A stretch of DNA of 48,261 nucleotides. Origin: Deltaproteobacteria bacterium (GTDB lineage Bacteria > Myxococcota_A > UBA796 > SXON01). Positions 18,329 to 26,529 of the stretch are shown in pieces. The DNA lies in the NCBI GenBank assembly GCA_947484175.1, contig CANKOI010000021.1:1-48261 (forward strand), read 5' to 3'. The position numbers were made by a program, and so were the translations under genes. Every line of letters starts with the position of its first letter. The stretch's first letter is position 1. The notes beneath the pieces are model-generated. The model did not search any database and was not told the origin of the DNA. It saw only the letters and a list, made by a program, of their open reading frames with translations.

Positions 18329-18457
18329 TCAACGGCGGGTGCTCACTCCGCCCCCGGTCCAGCGGACCACGTGCGGCCGGTTGCGGCGAGTGGGCGATGT
18401 GGCATTGCGGGAAGCGAGACCGGCGACCAACACGTTGGTGTCAACGATGACGTTCAA
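18329..18457 (-). pseudogene. Truncated PIN-domain (VapC-like) toxin
   Basis: The frame starts with TTG in a TTGA overlap with the antitoxin stop. It encodes VIVDTNVLVAGLAS, the first strand and helix of a PIN ribonuclease, including the first catalytic Asp. After about 17 residues the similarity ends in an Arg/Pro-rich tail, and a stop comes at residue 43; an intact PIN domain needs about 130. The other acidic catalytic residues are missing, so the product should be inactive. The break lies within about 90 bp of the mlaF stop, suggesting a deletion that joined two loci. Confidence 0.65.
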
Positions 18458-18687
18458 CGTCCCGAGTGCTCCCGCCGGCTCTGCCGCACAACCGCGACGG
18501 AGAGCGCTACCAGCTCGTCCTCGTCGAGATCTCCTCCCGCAACATCGAGTAGTTCACCGAACACCCGCCGTGCGCTCGCCTCCCGGCGCAGCGCGTCGGC
18601 CACGACGGCGTCAGATGTGGTGCCGTTGGCGGAGGCGCGGGCCTGAACTTGAGAGCCGAGATCAGAGGGAAGGCGGACGGTCAACAT
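18454..18687 (-). CDS. Ribbon-helix-helix antitoxin-like protein
   Basis: The 77-residue product begins MLTVRLPSDLGSQVQARASANG, a ribbon-helix-helix DNA-binding start as in VapB/RelB/CopG-type antitoxins. The C-terminal half is acidic (GGDLDEDELVAL), suited to neutralising a toxin. The ATG at 18687 is chosen because the ATG four codons earlier lies inside the -10 element. It is directly followed by the truncated PIN toxin, with overlapping stop and start codons as is typical of toxin-antitoxin pairs. The antitoxin itself looks intact and could still autoregulate. Confidence 0.75.
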   Translation of the reverse strand: MLTVRLPSDLGSQVQARASANGTTSDAVVADALRREASARRVFGELLDVAGGDLDEDELVALSVAVVRQSRREHSGR

Positions 18688-18694
18688 CCTTGAC

Positions 18695-18722
18695 AGCATA
18701 CCGCCGAAAACGTCGTAGGCAA
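18695..18722 (-). promoter_or_regulatory. Promoter of the antitoxin gene
   Basis: On the minus strand TTGCCT (18722-18717) and TATGCT (18700-18695) stand 16 nt apart. The -10 box ends 7 nt before the ATG at 18687, so the transcript would be leaderless or nearly so. Confidence 0.5.
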
Positions 18723-18777
18723 GCGCAGGGATGCCCGGAGTTGCCGCAGCGTCGCCAAGGTCGACGCCGCCCCACGC

Positions 18778-19164
18778 CTACTGCGGCGCGCTCTCCCACA
18801 GCGCCACGAGCCGCGACGACAACGACACGGGGTCGAAGGGCTTGGCGATGACGGCAAGCACCGTGGGCGGCGGAGTTGCCGCTTGGTACAGCTGTACGCG
18901 CGCCGTCATCAGCACGACCGGGGTATCGACAGTGGCCGGGTTGCTGCGCATGGCCTCCAACGTTTCGTGCCCGTCCATCTCGGGCATCATCACGTCGAGC
19001 AGCACCAGATCGATGCCCCCTTTCGCGAGCCGCGCCAACGCGCCCTGGCCGCCGTTGGCGAGGTGAACCTCAAAGCCGCCGAGGCTCTTCAGAGCGAGCG
19101 AAACCACGGCGAGGATGTCCGCATCGTCATCTACGCAGAGCACGGTGCGGAGAGGCCGTTTCAT
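18778..19164 (-). CDS. Single-domain response regulator (CheY-like)
   Basis: The 128-residue product is a lone receiver domain. It has the acidic pocket in CVDDDAD (residues 10-16), the phospho-acceptor Asp57 in LLDVMMPEMDG, Thr87 in LMTARV and Lys108 in IAKPFDP. No output domain is attached, so it must act by binding a partner. Its ATG overlaps the stop of the histidine kinase gene by 4 nt (ATGA), marking the kinase as its probable donor. Confidence 0.9.
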   Translation of the reverse strand: MKRPLRTVLCVDDDADILAVVSLALKSLGGFEVHLANGGQGALARLAKGGIDLVLLDVMMPEMDGHETLEAMRSNPATVDTPVVLMTARVQLYQAATPPPTVLAVIAKPFDPVSLSSRLVALWESAPQ

Positions 19165-20906
19165 GGGGGGGACGCCGGGAGGGTGAGCCAGAACACCGAG
19201 CCGCGATCGGGCTGGGCAGCGAATCCTACATCACCACCGAGGGCTCGGGCCAAAGCTTTGCAGATGGAGAGGCCCAGTCCGGCTCCCCCTCGGGCGGCCT
19301 GAGGTTCGGCTTGGGCGAATCGGGTGAACAGGCGGGACCGGAAGGCGGCCGGAACGCCGGGCCCGTAGTCGCGCACCGCGATGCGGACGTGGGTTCCGGC
19401 CTCGCTCGTACTCAGCTCCACGCGATCGCCGGGGCTCGAGTGCTGCACCGCGTTGGAAAGGAAGTTCGCCAGAATCTGCGCCACTCGGTCCGCGTCGGTC
19501 GCCACGACTGCCACGGGCCGGTCCACCGAAACCACCTCAACCCCGAGTTGGCGAGAGGCGGCAGCGACCGCCTCCACCGCGTGGTGGATGAGATCGGAGA
19601 CCCGATGCTGCGCGAGGGTGAGGGGAACGCTGCCCGCGACAATCTTTTCGAGGTCGAGCACGTCGTTGACCAAGCGCGTGAGGCGCGCCGCGCTCCGCGA
19701 GCAGATCTGGACGAGGTTCGCCGCGCTGGGCGGCACGGCTCCGGCCGCGCCCGCCTCCAACAGCGCGAGGGCGCCCGCCAGCGAGGTGAGCGGGGTGCGC
19801 ATCTCGTGGCTCAGGGTGGAGATGAACTCGTCCTTCCGCTGCTCGCTCTCGGCGGCGGCGCTCTTCACGCTGGTGAAGTCCATGATCGAGGCGACCACGC
19901 GGCCGTCGCGCAGCGGCACGGCGGACGTGAGGTACCAGCGGAGGGAGCCTCGGCGGTTCTTCATGCCCAGCACCACTCCGGTGACCGGGCGGCCCGTTCG
20001 TTTCGCGGTCTGGTAGGGCAGCTCCGACACGGGGCGCAGCTGTTCGTCGACCGCCCCGGTCACCACGGCCATGCGCGGCTCTTCTCGAACGTCCATTTGC
20101 CGCACCCCCAACACCTGCTCCGCCGCCGCGTTGAGCTCCTCCACGCGCCCGTGCACGTCGAACAACGCAACGCCTTCATGGAGGGCCCCGACCAGGGCCT
20201 GCCAGACCTGCACGTTCTCCTCAGCGATGGCGCGGGCCTCGTGGAAGTCCGTGAGGTCGGCGATCGACATCACGGCGCCGGCGGCCACCGGGGCTGCGTT
20301 CACCAGCAGCCAGCGCTGTTGCCCGTCTGCTCGTCGATAGTCGAGCAGCTCGCGGTTTACCCACTCCCGGTTCTTCACGGCCCGGTAGGCCGGCCACTCC
20401 TCGAACTTCAGCGGGCCGCCGCCGGGGCGAAACACGTGCTCGATGCGGTCCGGCCCCTCGCGGAGAGACATCTGGTCAAGGCGGGAAGCCCCGAACATGC
20501 GTACCGCCGACTCGTTGCACTCGATGAGCTCCATGTCCCGATCGTAGAGCAGCACGCCGTCGGTCAGCGTCATCAGGACACTGCGAAGCAAGGCCTCCTG
20601 CCGCGCGGCCTGGTCGCGGGCCGAGGCCAGCTCGCGTACGTCGGCGGTCGCGGCGAGCACGTCCTCGCACCAGGCCACCGCGTCGTTCAGCGCGGCGGGG
20701 TCGAACGCGCCGTGGTGTTCGACGCCCAGGGTCGCCCCCGAGCGGCCGATGTCTCGTTCCAGCCAGTTCGATTCGGGACGTGCCGGCCTCACGTCGAGGT
20801 TGAGCGGTGGTTCGTCGCCTCGGTGCACCCGCAGCTTCGACACGTTTGGTTGCACGCTGAGTCGACGCAGCGCGCGTTCGAGTCGGAGTGCGATCTCGGG
20901 GTTCAC
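19161..20906 (-). CDS. PAS-domain sensor histidine kinase
   Basis: The 581-residue kinase has an N-terminal region of about 100 residues, PAS domain 1 (about 105-215, with LTDGVLLYDRDMELIECNESA), PAS domain 2 (about 235-345, with LHEGVALFDVHGRVEELNAAA) and a HisKA domain with the phospho-acceptor His367 in STLSHEMRTPL. The HATPase domain carries the N box (FLSNAVQHSSPGD), the G1 box (DYGPGVP) and the G2 box (GAGLGLSICK). No membrane segment is seen, so it senses a cytoplasmic signal. The start is a GTG within the stop of the aldo/keto reductase gene (GTGA), and the response regulator follows with ATGA overlap. Confidence 0.9.
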   Translation of the reverse strand: MNPEIALRLERALRRLSVQPNVSKLRVHRGDEPPLNLDVRPARPESNWLERDIGRSGATLGVEHHGAFDPAALNDAVAWCEDVLAATADVRELASARDQAARQEALLRSVLMTLTDGVLLYDRDMELIECNESAVRMFGASRLDQMSLREGPDRIEHVFRPGGGPLKFEEWPAYRAVKNREWVNRELLDYRRADGQQRWLLVNAAPVAAGAVMSIADLTDFHEARAIAEENVQVWQALVGALHEGVALFDVHGRVEELNAAAEQVLGVRQMDVREEPRMAVVTGAVDEQLRPVSELPYQTAKRTGRPVTGVVLGMKNRRGSLRWYLTSAVPLRDGRVVASIMDFTSVKSAAAESEQRKDEFISTLSHEMRTPLTSLAGALALLEAGAAGAVPPSAANLVQICSRSAARLTRLVNDVLDLEKIVAGSVPLTLAQHRVSDLIHHAVEAVAAASRQLGVEVVSVDRPVAVVATDADRVAQILANFLSNAVQHSSPGDRVELSTSEAGTHVRIAVRDYGPGVPAAFRSRLFTRFAQAEPQAARGGAGLGLSICKALARALGGDVGFAAQPDRGSVFWLTLPASPP

Positions 20907-21781
20907 GCCGCCGGCCGCGAGTGGCCGAAGGTGTCGTCGAGCTGGGCGCGCAGCACGGGCGGCAGCACGAGGCCTCGCGCGGCGAGGCTCGCACGCAAGG
21001 TGTCGAGTCGGCTCGACCCGGGGATCGTGAGGATGCACGGTGACAGCGACAACAGCCACGCCAACGCCACCGTACCCGCGCCGACGCCGAGGTTCGCACC
21101 CGCAGCGACGAGCGCGGGGTGGCCGAGGACCTCTCTGCGCTCCGCGCCTCCCCCCACCGGGCTGTAGGCAATGAACGCCACGCCCGTGCGTTCGCAGGCG
21201 GCCAGCACGCCGTCGTGCACCGCGGAGAGGTCGAGCGGGTGCATCTGGTTCTGGACGGAAACGATCGGGCCCACGGAAAGGCCCGCTCCGAGCTCCTCCG
21301 CCGACACATTCGAGAGCCCGACGTGCACGATCTTCCCCTCTTCCCTGAGGCGGAAGAGCTCGCCGACGGAGTCGGCGAACGGCACGTCGGGGTCGGGCGC
21401 ATGCAGCTGGTACAGGGTGATCTGCTCCACGCCGAGAGCCCGGAGACTGCGTTCGCAGGCGGCTCGTAGCGCCTCGGGCCGCCCTGCGGCCAGCCACCGG
21501 CCACCGGGCCGGCACAGGCCGCCCTTCGTGGCGACGAGTACGTTCGTCCGCGCGGGATGGTCGTGCAGCGCGCGCGCGAACAGGCGCTCGTTGTGCCCGA
21601 TGTCGCCATCGTCGCGGCAATAGACGTCGGCCGTGTCGATGAAATCAACGCCCAAGTCGAGGCCGGTGCGGATCAGCGCGACCGCATCGGACTCGGTAGG
21701 CCGCGGCGGCAGGGAAAGCGGCATGCCGCCCCACCCGACCGGAGCTACCTGAAGGCCGCTGCTCCCGACGGTACGCTTCAT
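20903..21781 (-). CDS. Aldo/keto reductase
   Basis: This NADPH-dependent oxidoreductase has the TIM-barrel family pattern. The 292 residues carry the catalytic tetrad Asp49 and Tyr54 (FIDTADVYC), Lys86 (VATKGG) and His127 (YQLHAPD). The cofactor part includes VGLSNVS, SVQNQMHPLD and IPGSSR. The physiological substrate cannot be deduced. It is coupled on both sides: its ATG lies in the stop of a receiver-like gene and its stop in the start of the histidine kinase, an unusual position for a metabolic enzyme and a hint that it shares their signal. Confidence 0.9.
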   Translation of the reverse strand: MKRTVGSSGLQVAPVGWGGMPLSLPPRPTESDAVALIRTGLDLGVDFIDTADVYCRDDGDIGHNERLFARALHDHPARTNVLVATKGGLCRPGGRWLAAGRPEALRAACERSLRALGVEQITLYQLHAPDPDVPFADSVGELFRLREEGKIVHVGLSNVSAEELGAGLSVGPIVSVQNQMHPLDLSAVHDGVLAACERTGVAFIAYSPVGGGAERREVLGHPALVAAGANLGVGAGTVALAWLLSLSPCILTIPGSSRLDTLRASLAARGLVLPPVLRAQLDDTFGHSRPAA

Positions 21782-22239
21782 CCCGAGCTTCCTAACCGGC
21801 CCAGCAGGCGGGTGAGGACGCGCCTCAGTCCCAAGGGGGCGGTGTCCGGCCAAGGGTTGGGGAGCACCACCTCGCCGCGCGCGAGCGCCACCGCAAACGG
21901 CAGGAGCGCACCGGGCTCCACCACCGAGGGCAGGAAGCCATCTGCTGCCACATCCTTCACCGCCGCTGCCGAGGGCCCGCGCTCACCTCGGTGTGTGTAG
22001 AGGCCCAGCGCCGGCACGCTGCGAACATCCGTTTTTAGGACCCGGGATAGGCGCATCGCCTCGCCGCGTTGACGATCCCCGGCGGCGAACAGGGCCACGT
22101 CGGGTCGGAGCGCGCGGGCGAGGCGCAAGAGGTCGTCGTCGCGGTTGGGCACGCTCACGTCGAAGGCTTCGCGAAGTGCGGCGATCAAGGCGAGGCGAAA
22201 CGCCGCGTCGGGTTCGAGGAGGAGAAGCCGGGGCCGCAC
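21778..22239 (-). CDS. Degenerate receiver-domain protein
   Basis: The 153-residue product starts like a response regulator (MRPRLLLLEPDAAFRLALIAALREAFDV) and continues with the helix/strand pattern of a receiver. At the place of the phospho-acceptor it reads RPDVALFAAGD, with Ala where Asp should be, and no Lys is found in the last strand. Glu9 and Asp11 keep part of the acidic pocket. It is probably a pseudo-receiver that binds a partner without phosphorylation. About 45 C-terminal residues, Pro/Leu/Arg-rich, are extra. It is the first gene of the four-gene operon. Confidence 0.65.
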   Translation of the reverse strand: MRPRLLLLEPDAAFRLALIAALREAFDVSVPNRDDDLLRLARALRPDVALFAAGDRQRGEAMRLSRVLKTDVRSVPALGLYTHRGERGPSAAAVKDVAADGFLPSVVEPGALLPFAVALARGEVVLPNPWPDTAPLGLRRVLTRLLGRLGSSG

Positions 22240-22295
22240 CGCGCCGCCTTAGCGCGCTTCCCCCGTCGGGGATGGCCGCGGAACGGTCGCGGCGT

Positions 22296-22301
22296 TAGCC
22301 G
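22296..22301 (+). promoter_or_regulatory. GCGTTAG-type -10 candidate for the coiled-coil gene
   Basis: TAGCCG within GGCGTTAGCCGG would place the RNA start near 22308, about 16 nt before the ATG. The GCGTTAG core is shared with the rnpB, mdh and WYL-gene upstream regions. Confidence 0.35.
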
Positions 22302-22323
22302 GACCGCCCTACCGAGGATGCTC

Positions 22324-22830
22324 ATGGCCAACGATGCGGCGCGGATCACGGAAATCACCGATGAGCTGAAGTTGATCTTGGAGGCCAGGCTCACCGAGCT
22401 CGGCTCGGCCATGAAGAGCGCGGAGGGGGTCACGCGCCAGCTGGTGTCGGCCGAGCTGGAGATCGGCCGCTACCGGCAGCTGCAGGAGTCGCTGGGCGCT
22501 GAAGCGCTCGACGTGAAGCGAGAGATGGCCGCCCTCCGCGCGCGTGCAGACGAGCTGCGCAGCTCACACGGCGGGGTAACAGCCGAGCGCGACGCCCTGA
22601 GGGCTGAGGTGGCGCGTCTCGAAGTGGAGGCCCGAGAGGGCGGTGGCGAGCGGGACCGGCTTCGGCAACGGGCGCAATCCTTGGAGGCTGAGACGGCGGC
22701 TGGCCAGGCGGAGAACGAGGCCGCTCGAAACAAGCTCAAGAAGCTGGAGGAGAACCACGCCAAGGTGCGGAAGCTCAAGGAAGAGCTCAAGGCGCAGCTC
22801 GCGGCGATCAGCGCGGGCGAGCAGGAGTAG
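22324..22830 (+). CDS. Coiled-coil protein
   Basis: The 168-residue product is almost entirely heptad-rich and charged, for example KREMAALRARADELRSS and NKLKKLEENHAKVRKLKEELK, with no signal peptide or membrane segment. It should form a long cytoplasmic rod. Of two nearby ATGs, 22324 is preferred because the ribosome binding site GAGG (22314-22317) then lies 6 nt away. It is followed after 6 bp by the TPR protein gene, so the two may interact. No family is recognised. Confidence 0.75.
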   Translation: MANDAARITEITDELKLILEARLTELGSAMKSAEGVTRQLVSAELEIGRYRQLQESLGAEALDVKREMAALRARADELRSSHGGVTAERDALRAEVARLEVEAREGGGERDRLRQRAQSLEAETAAGQAENEAARNKLKKLEENHAKVRKLKEELKAQLAAISAGEQE

Positions 22831-22836
22831 CCGCCC

Positions 22837-24207
22837 GTGTCGGGGCTTCCCACGGTCGAGGCGGCGCGCGCGCTCTTGGCGACGATCGGCGCCGGACGCG
22901 CGTCGATTTTGCACCTCGCCGTCGCCCACTTGGATTTTGGGCAGGTCGTTCGGGTGAACGCTGCGCTCAGCCCCGAAGTGGACCGGATGGTCGAGGCCGA
23001 GGCGGCTGCCGCGCGCCAGTTTCGTGTCCTCCGGCCTCGGCCGCCGCTGGCGCAGGAGGAGGATGTCGACGATGAGCACACCCCGCGCGACGCGGTGGTG
23101 GTCTCCCCGACGGCGGGCAAGGGGGGCGCGCGCCGCCCGCCGAGCGCGCCTGCCCGCGTCGAGAGCAAACCCCGTCCTTCGGGCCCGGAGCCGCGGCCGG
23201 AGCGGCGGGCCGCCAAGCCGGTGGCCGCGCCGCCCACGCAGGCCGCCCCCGCGCCGGTGCAGGCGCCGCCCGCGGCGGTCGCCAAGCCGGCCACGCCGCC
23301 CCCTCCGGCCGCCAAGCCCGTCGCTGCGCCGCCCCCTCCGGCCGCCGCAACTGCGCCGGTGAAGGCACCGCCCGCGCCTCCGGCCGCCCGGCTGCTGGAG
23401 GAGGACTTCGCTGGGGTCGAAGAGCTGGTGTTGGACGACCCTGACGGCGAGTCGCCCACCCGTCCCTCGGCGCCGGTCCCTTCCGCGGTGCGCGCCGTTC
23501 GTCCCGCCGGAGTCCGCGCCGCCGGTCCGTCCCTCAGCGACGACAGCTTCGCCGCCGCCGGCAGTGAGGACGATGACGTCGACGCCGGCGCTGGCACGGG
23601 CATGCCCGTGGCCGGCGGAGGCCTCCGTCTGGGTCGCGCACCCATCGCGAACGGCCCGCAGCTCACGGACGACGCGGAAGCAGCGCCCGCCGACTCATCG
23701 CCGCAGGTGGCCAACATCCAGCCGGCGGGAGGAGACAGCCGCATCGCCCAGTTGATGGCCGACGCCGTGGCCGCCGCGGGCCGCGGTGAATTTGTCGGGG
23801 CCATCCAGTCGTTCACCGACCTCGTGGACCTGCGCCACGACCGGAGCGATGCCCACCTCGGTCGCGGTCGCTGCTACCTCGAGTTGGGTGACTACAGCTC
23901 GGCGATGAGCGACTTTCAGCGCGCCGAGGACCTCCAACCCCACGGTGCCGAACCCCACCTCGCGATGGGCGACTTGTACTTCGCCCGCAAAGAATACCGT
24001 CGCGCCATCGACTTCTACGACCAGGCGGTGGCGTTCGATGCCGGCCACGCGATGGCGCGGTGCCGTCGCGGCATCAGCCACTACTACCGCAAGAATTATC
24101 GGCAGGCCTTTGAGGACCTACAACGCGCCGCATCCCTCGACCCCGACATCCCCAACATTCGTAAGTATGTGCAGATGGCCGTGAAGAAGATGGAGCGCGG
24201 AGACTGA
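22837..24207 (+). CDS. TPR protein with a Pro/Ala-rich linker
   Basis: The 456-residue product has an N-terminal helical domain (about 1-70), a low-complexity linker rich in Pro, Ala and Lys (about 90-190), an acidic segment (about 190-290) and tetratricopeptide repeats in the last 150 residues. Three TPR units are readable, beginning near GEFVGAIQSFTDLV, GDYSSAMSDFQRAEDLQP and KEYRRAIDFYDQAVAFDA, with a fourth at NYRQAFEDLQRAASLDP. TPRs mediate protein contacts. The start is GTG. The stop codon lies in the first copy of a 59-bp repeat. Confidence 0.8.
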   Translation: MSGLPTVEAARALLATIGAGRASILHLAVAHLDFGQVVRVNAALSPEVDRMVEAEAAAARQFRVLRPRPPLAQEEDVDDEHTPRDAVVVSPTAGKGGARRPPSAPARVESKPRPSGPEPRPERRAAKPVAAPPTQAAPAPVQAPPAAVAKPATPPPPAAKPVAAPPPPAAATAPVKAPPAPPAARLLEEDFAGVEELVLDDPDGESPTRPSAPVPSAVRAVRPAGVRAAGPSLSDDSFAAAGSEDDDVDAGAGTGMPVAGGGLRLGRAPIANGPQLTDDAEAAPADSSPQVANIQPAGGDSRIAQLMADAVAAAGRGEFVGAIQSFTDLVDLRHDRSDAHLGRGRCYLELGDYSSAMSDFQRAEDLQPHGAEPHLAMGDLYFARKEYRRAIDFYDQAVAFDAGHAMARCRRGISHYYRKNYRQAFEDLQRAASLDPDIPNIRKYVQMAVKKMERGD

Positions 24208-24261
24208 CAATCAACAGCGGGGGGAACCCCTCGCCGGGGTTCCCCCTACCGGGGCCGACCT
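24203..24261. repeat. 59-bp hairpin repeat, copy 1
   Basis: This copy includes the TPR gene stop codon. Its core GGGGGAACCCC and GGGGTTCCCCC form a perfect 11-bp stem with the 5-nt loop TCGCC. Copy 2 lies 184 bp downstream in the same orientation and differs at one base. It may serve as a terminator between the convergent TPR and ATP-grasp genes or be a small dispersed element. Confidence 0.8.
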
Positions 24262-24290
24262 CGCTCCCTCCGCAAGCTACGGGAGCTAGG

Positions 24291-24319
24291 TTCGGGGCGC
24301 GTAAATAACGCGCCCCGAA
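24291..24319. terminator. Perfect hairpin with AT-rich loop
   Basis: TTCGGGGCGCG and CGCGCCCCGAA form an 11-bp perfect stem closed by the loop TAAATAA. It lies between the two 59-bp repeat copies in the convergent gap. No strong T-tract follows, but the stable stem could end transcripts on either strand. Confidence 0.5.
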
Positions 24320-24386
24320 GGCCCCTCTCCCCCTCCTCGCCAGTCCCCCATGCCGCTCCGGGAGTCGACCGTGGGCGGCAAGGGGA

Positions 24387-24445
24387 ACTGACAATCAACA
24401 GCGGGGGGAACCCTTCGCCGGGGTTCCCCCTACCGGGGCCGACCT
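24387..24445. repeat. 59-bp hairpin repeat, copy 2
   Basis: This copy matches copy 1 at 58 of 59 positions. The single change (C to T) falls in the hairpin stem and is tolerated as a G-U pair in RNA. It ends 9 bp before the stop codon of the ATP-grasp gene on the minus strand. Confidence 0.8.
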
Positions 24446-24454
24446 GTGGGAGAC

Positions 24455-25663
24455 CTACTCCGCGTACATCTGCACCCGCTCCCCGAACTCGTCCGCCATC
24501 TCGAGGGTGGACGCCAAATCGGGGTGACGCAGGATGAGGTAGCCGTCGCTGAGTAGGGTCTGTTTCCAGTCCCGGCGGCGCGTTCCGGGCCGCAGAAGCT
24601 CCTCGACCACAACGTGGCGGCGGTACTTCTGCATGAAGGTGTCGAGGCCGTCGATGTGCGTGATGCGGCCCTGACCCTGTGCGCGCTTGAAGATGATGGC
24701 CACGTTGTATTTGCGCTCCACACGGGCCTCGAAACGACCCCAACACACCGCGCGCGCCCATTCGCGGAACAAGTCGGCGTCGATCGAATAGTTCATCTCA
24801 TCGACCAACCGTGCCCCGCCGGGACGCGCACCAATTTCGCCAAAGACCACTTCGCCATTGGCCTTGCGGTACCACTCCATGTGGGTGTAGCCACTCCCCA
24901 TGTTCAGCGCCTTGAGCACGCCGTATCCAAGCTCTACCCCGCCCCGCAGTTCGGCCTGTTCGGGGTTGCGGAGTACGACGACCTGCGGGCTCACCCACTC
25001 GTTGGTGCGGGAAATGAGCGGGCGCGGGCGGTACCACGCGACATTCCAGTAGGCGGGTCGGCCCTCGATGCACACGGTGTCGAACGTGAACTCGTCGCCA
25101 TCCACGAATTCCTCGACGCTCAGCTCCTTGACGTGTTGTGTGCGTTCGAGCGCGGCCTCGAGTGCGGCCGGGTCGTCGCAACGAAAAGTGTCCGCGCTGC
25201 CCGCGCCGGCGATGGGCTTGATGATGAGGGGAAAGCCGATGCGGGCGGCGGCGGCTCGCACTTCGGCGCCGGAACTGGCGCGCGCGTGGTGGGGCACGCG
25301 GAGCCCCGCCCCTTCTACCCGCTCCTTCATCAGCTCCTTGTCGCGGAAGCCGCGCGCGGTGTCGAGTGACATGCCGGGTACGCCGAGCTGCTCGCGGAGA
25401 TCGGCCGCCAGCTCCACGAAGGGCTCCCACAGGCACTCCACCCGATGGAACGACACGCCAAAGGACCGCGCGGCGGCGAGCGTGGCATCCCGATCGAAGA
25501 GCTGGGCTTGGCGATAGGCGGCGAGGGAGCGGTGCACCTTGGGCACCAGGCCGCGCAGATGGCCATCGCCGATGCCGTAGACTCGGGCGCCCACCTCGGC
25601 GAGGCCGCGGGTGAAGTCTTGCATTTCGGCTGGGTAGTTTGGCGCTAAGAAGAGTACGTTCAT
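24455..25663 (-). CDS. ATP-grasp ligase (third of three)
   Basis: The 402-residue product begins MNVLFLAPNYPAEMQDF, close to the second ATP-grasp protein at 10639. It has FPLIIKPIAGAGSADTF with Lys149, VEEFVDGDEFTFD near 183-195, HMEWY at 261-265 and GEIGARPGG at 275-283. These landmarks align one for one with the two copies behind ftsZ, so the three form a paralogous set. It starts 5 nt after the PP2C stop and is probably cotranscribed with the phosphatase and FHA genes, suggesting phosphorylation-linked control. The substrate is unknown. Confidence 0.85.
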   Translation of the reverse strand: MNVLFLAPNYPAEMQDFTRGLAEVGARVYGIGDGHLRGLVPKVHRSLAAYRQAQLFDRDATLAAARSFGVSFHRVECLWEPFVELAADLREQLGVPGMSLDTARGFRDKELMKERVEGAGLRVPHHARASSGAEVRAAAARIGFPLIIKPIAGAGSADTFRCDDPAALEAALERTQHVKELSVEEFVDGDEFTFDTVCIEGRPAYWNVAWYRPRPLISRTNEWVSPQVVVLRNPEQAELRGGVELGYGVLKALNMGSGYTHMEWYRKANGEVVFGEIGARPGGARLVDEMNYSIDADLFREWARAVCWGRFEARVERKYNVAIIFKRAQGQGRITHIDGLDTFMQKYRRHVVVEELLRPGTRRRDWKQTLLSDGYLILRHPDLASTLEMADEFGERVQMYAE

Positions 25664-25668
25664 GGGGC

Positions 25669-26529
25669 CTAGAGGGGAATGATGGTGTCGTCGTCGCGGT
25701 CGACTTCGGCGCTCTGCACATCGACCCGCACCACGATCGCGGTGATGTTGTCGTCGGACTGGTGGGCCATGGCGCGGTCGCATAGCGCGGCGGCGCAGGC
25801 CTGTGGGCGGGGAACGTGGCTGAGAGTGTCCCCGATTTGCTCGTCGCCGAGGCGCCCGTGCAACCCGTCGGAGCACAAGAGCAGCCGGTCGCCAGCGCGC
25901 AGCGTGAAGGCGCCCGTATCGACCCCGGGGTCGATACGGAGGGCTGCGTCGTTGCCGAGGCCGCGGCTGCCAAAGATGAAATTCTGGGCGAGATAACCGG
26001 CGTGGGAGGGCACGGGTCGCCGATCGCGGCGGGCGAACTCTTCGCGCGTCTGGTCGCGGCTGATGCGCGTGATTCGGTCGCTGCGCAAGTGGTACAGGCG
26101 GCTGTCCCCCACGTGCGCCCAGTACACCCGGTTGCCGATGAGCCAGGCCACCGTGAGGGTCGACCCCATGTTGACCTCGCCGTTCTGCCTGACGCGCTCG
26201 CGCACCCGCGTGTGAGCCTCGTGAACAAATCCGGCCAACTCGGTCTCGGGGGTGGCCGGGAGTGGACGGGAGTAGAGTCGGCTCATGGCCTGTACGGCGG
26301 CGGCGGCGGCAATTTCGCCATCTTCGTGTCCACCCATTCCATCGGCCACAGCGAGGAGCACTTCGGGCCGTTCCACCGTGTCGACCACCTCCTCCGCATC
26401 CTTGCCCAGCCACCGGATGGTGCCGCTCCGACACACCAAGTAATTGTCTTGGTTGCTGCTCCGGCCGCCGCGTGCCTCGCCGATGCCCACCGAGCAGACC
26501 ACGCCGATCTCTACGCGCCCACCCCCCAC
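25669..26529 (-). CDS. PP2C-type Ser/Thr protein phosphatase
   Basis: The 286-residue product is a metal-dependent phosphatase. Motifs in order are SNQDNY (Asp28), VADGMGGHEDGE (Asp63-Gly64, metal ligands), GSTLTVAWL, AHVGDSRLYHL, LLLCSDGLHG and SDDNITAIVV, which cover the known PP2C metal sites. It should reverse Ser/Thr kinase signalling in the cytoplasm. The start is a GTG immediately after the TAG of the FHA gene. No Ser/Thr kinase gene is in the window. PP2C next to FHA is a familiar signalling pair; the ATP-grasp neighbour is not. Confidence 0.9.
   Translation of the reverse strand: MGGGRVEIGVVCSVGIGEARGGRSSNQDNYLVCRSGTIRWLGKDAEEVVDTVERPEVLLAVADGMGGHEDGEIAAAAAVQAMSRLYSRPLPATPETELAGFVHEAHTRVRERVRQNGEVNMGSTLTVAWLIGNRVYWAHVGDSRLYHLRSDRITRISRDQTREEFARRDRRPVPSHAGYLAQNFIFGSRGLGNDAALRIDPGVDTGAFTLRAGDRLLLCSDGLHGRLGDEQIGDTLSHVPRPQACAAALCDRAMAHQSDDNITAIVVRVDVQSAEVDRDDDTIIPL

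Noticed and set aside
18329..18457. An intact toxin by frameshift in the PIN gene
   Set aside because: The other two frames give no PIN-like continuation before mlaF, so deletion is more likely than a sequencing frameshift.
23090..23400. Repetitive Pro/Ala/Lys codons in the TPR gene as a DNA repeat element
   Set aside because: The repetition follows the reading frame and encodes a flexible linker; no repeat unit conserved at the DNA level was seen.
24203..24445. A possible CRISPR array in the repeated region
   Set aside because: Only two copies of a 59-bp repeat 184 bp apart, with no regular spacers and no cas genes nearby.
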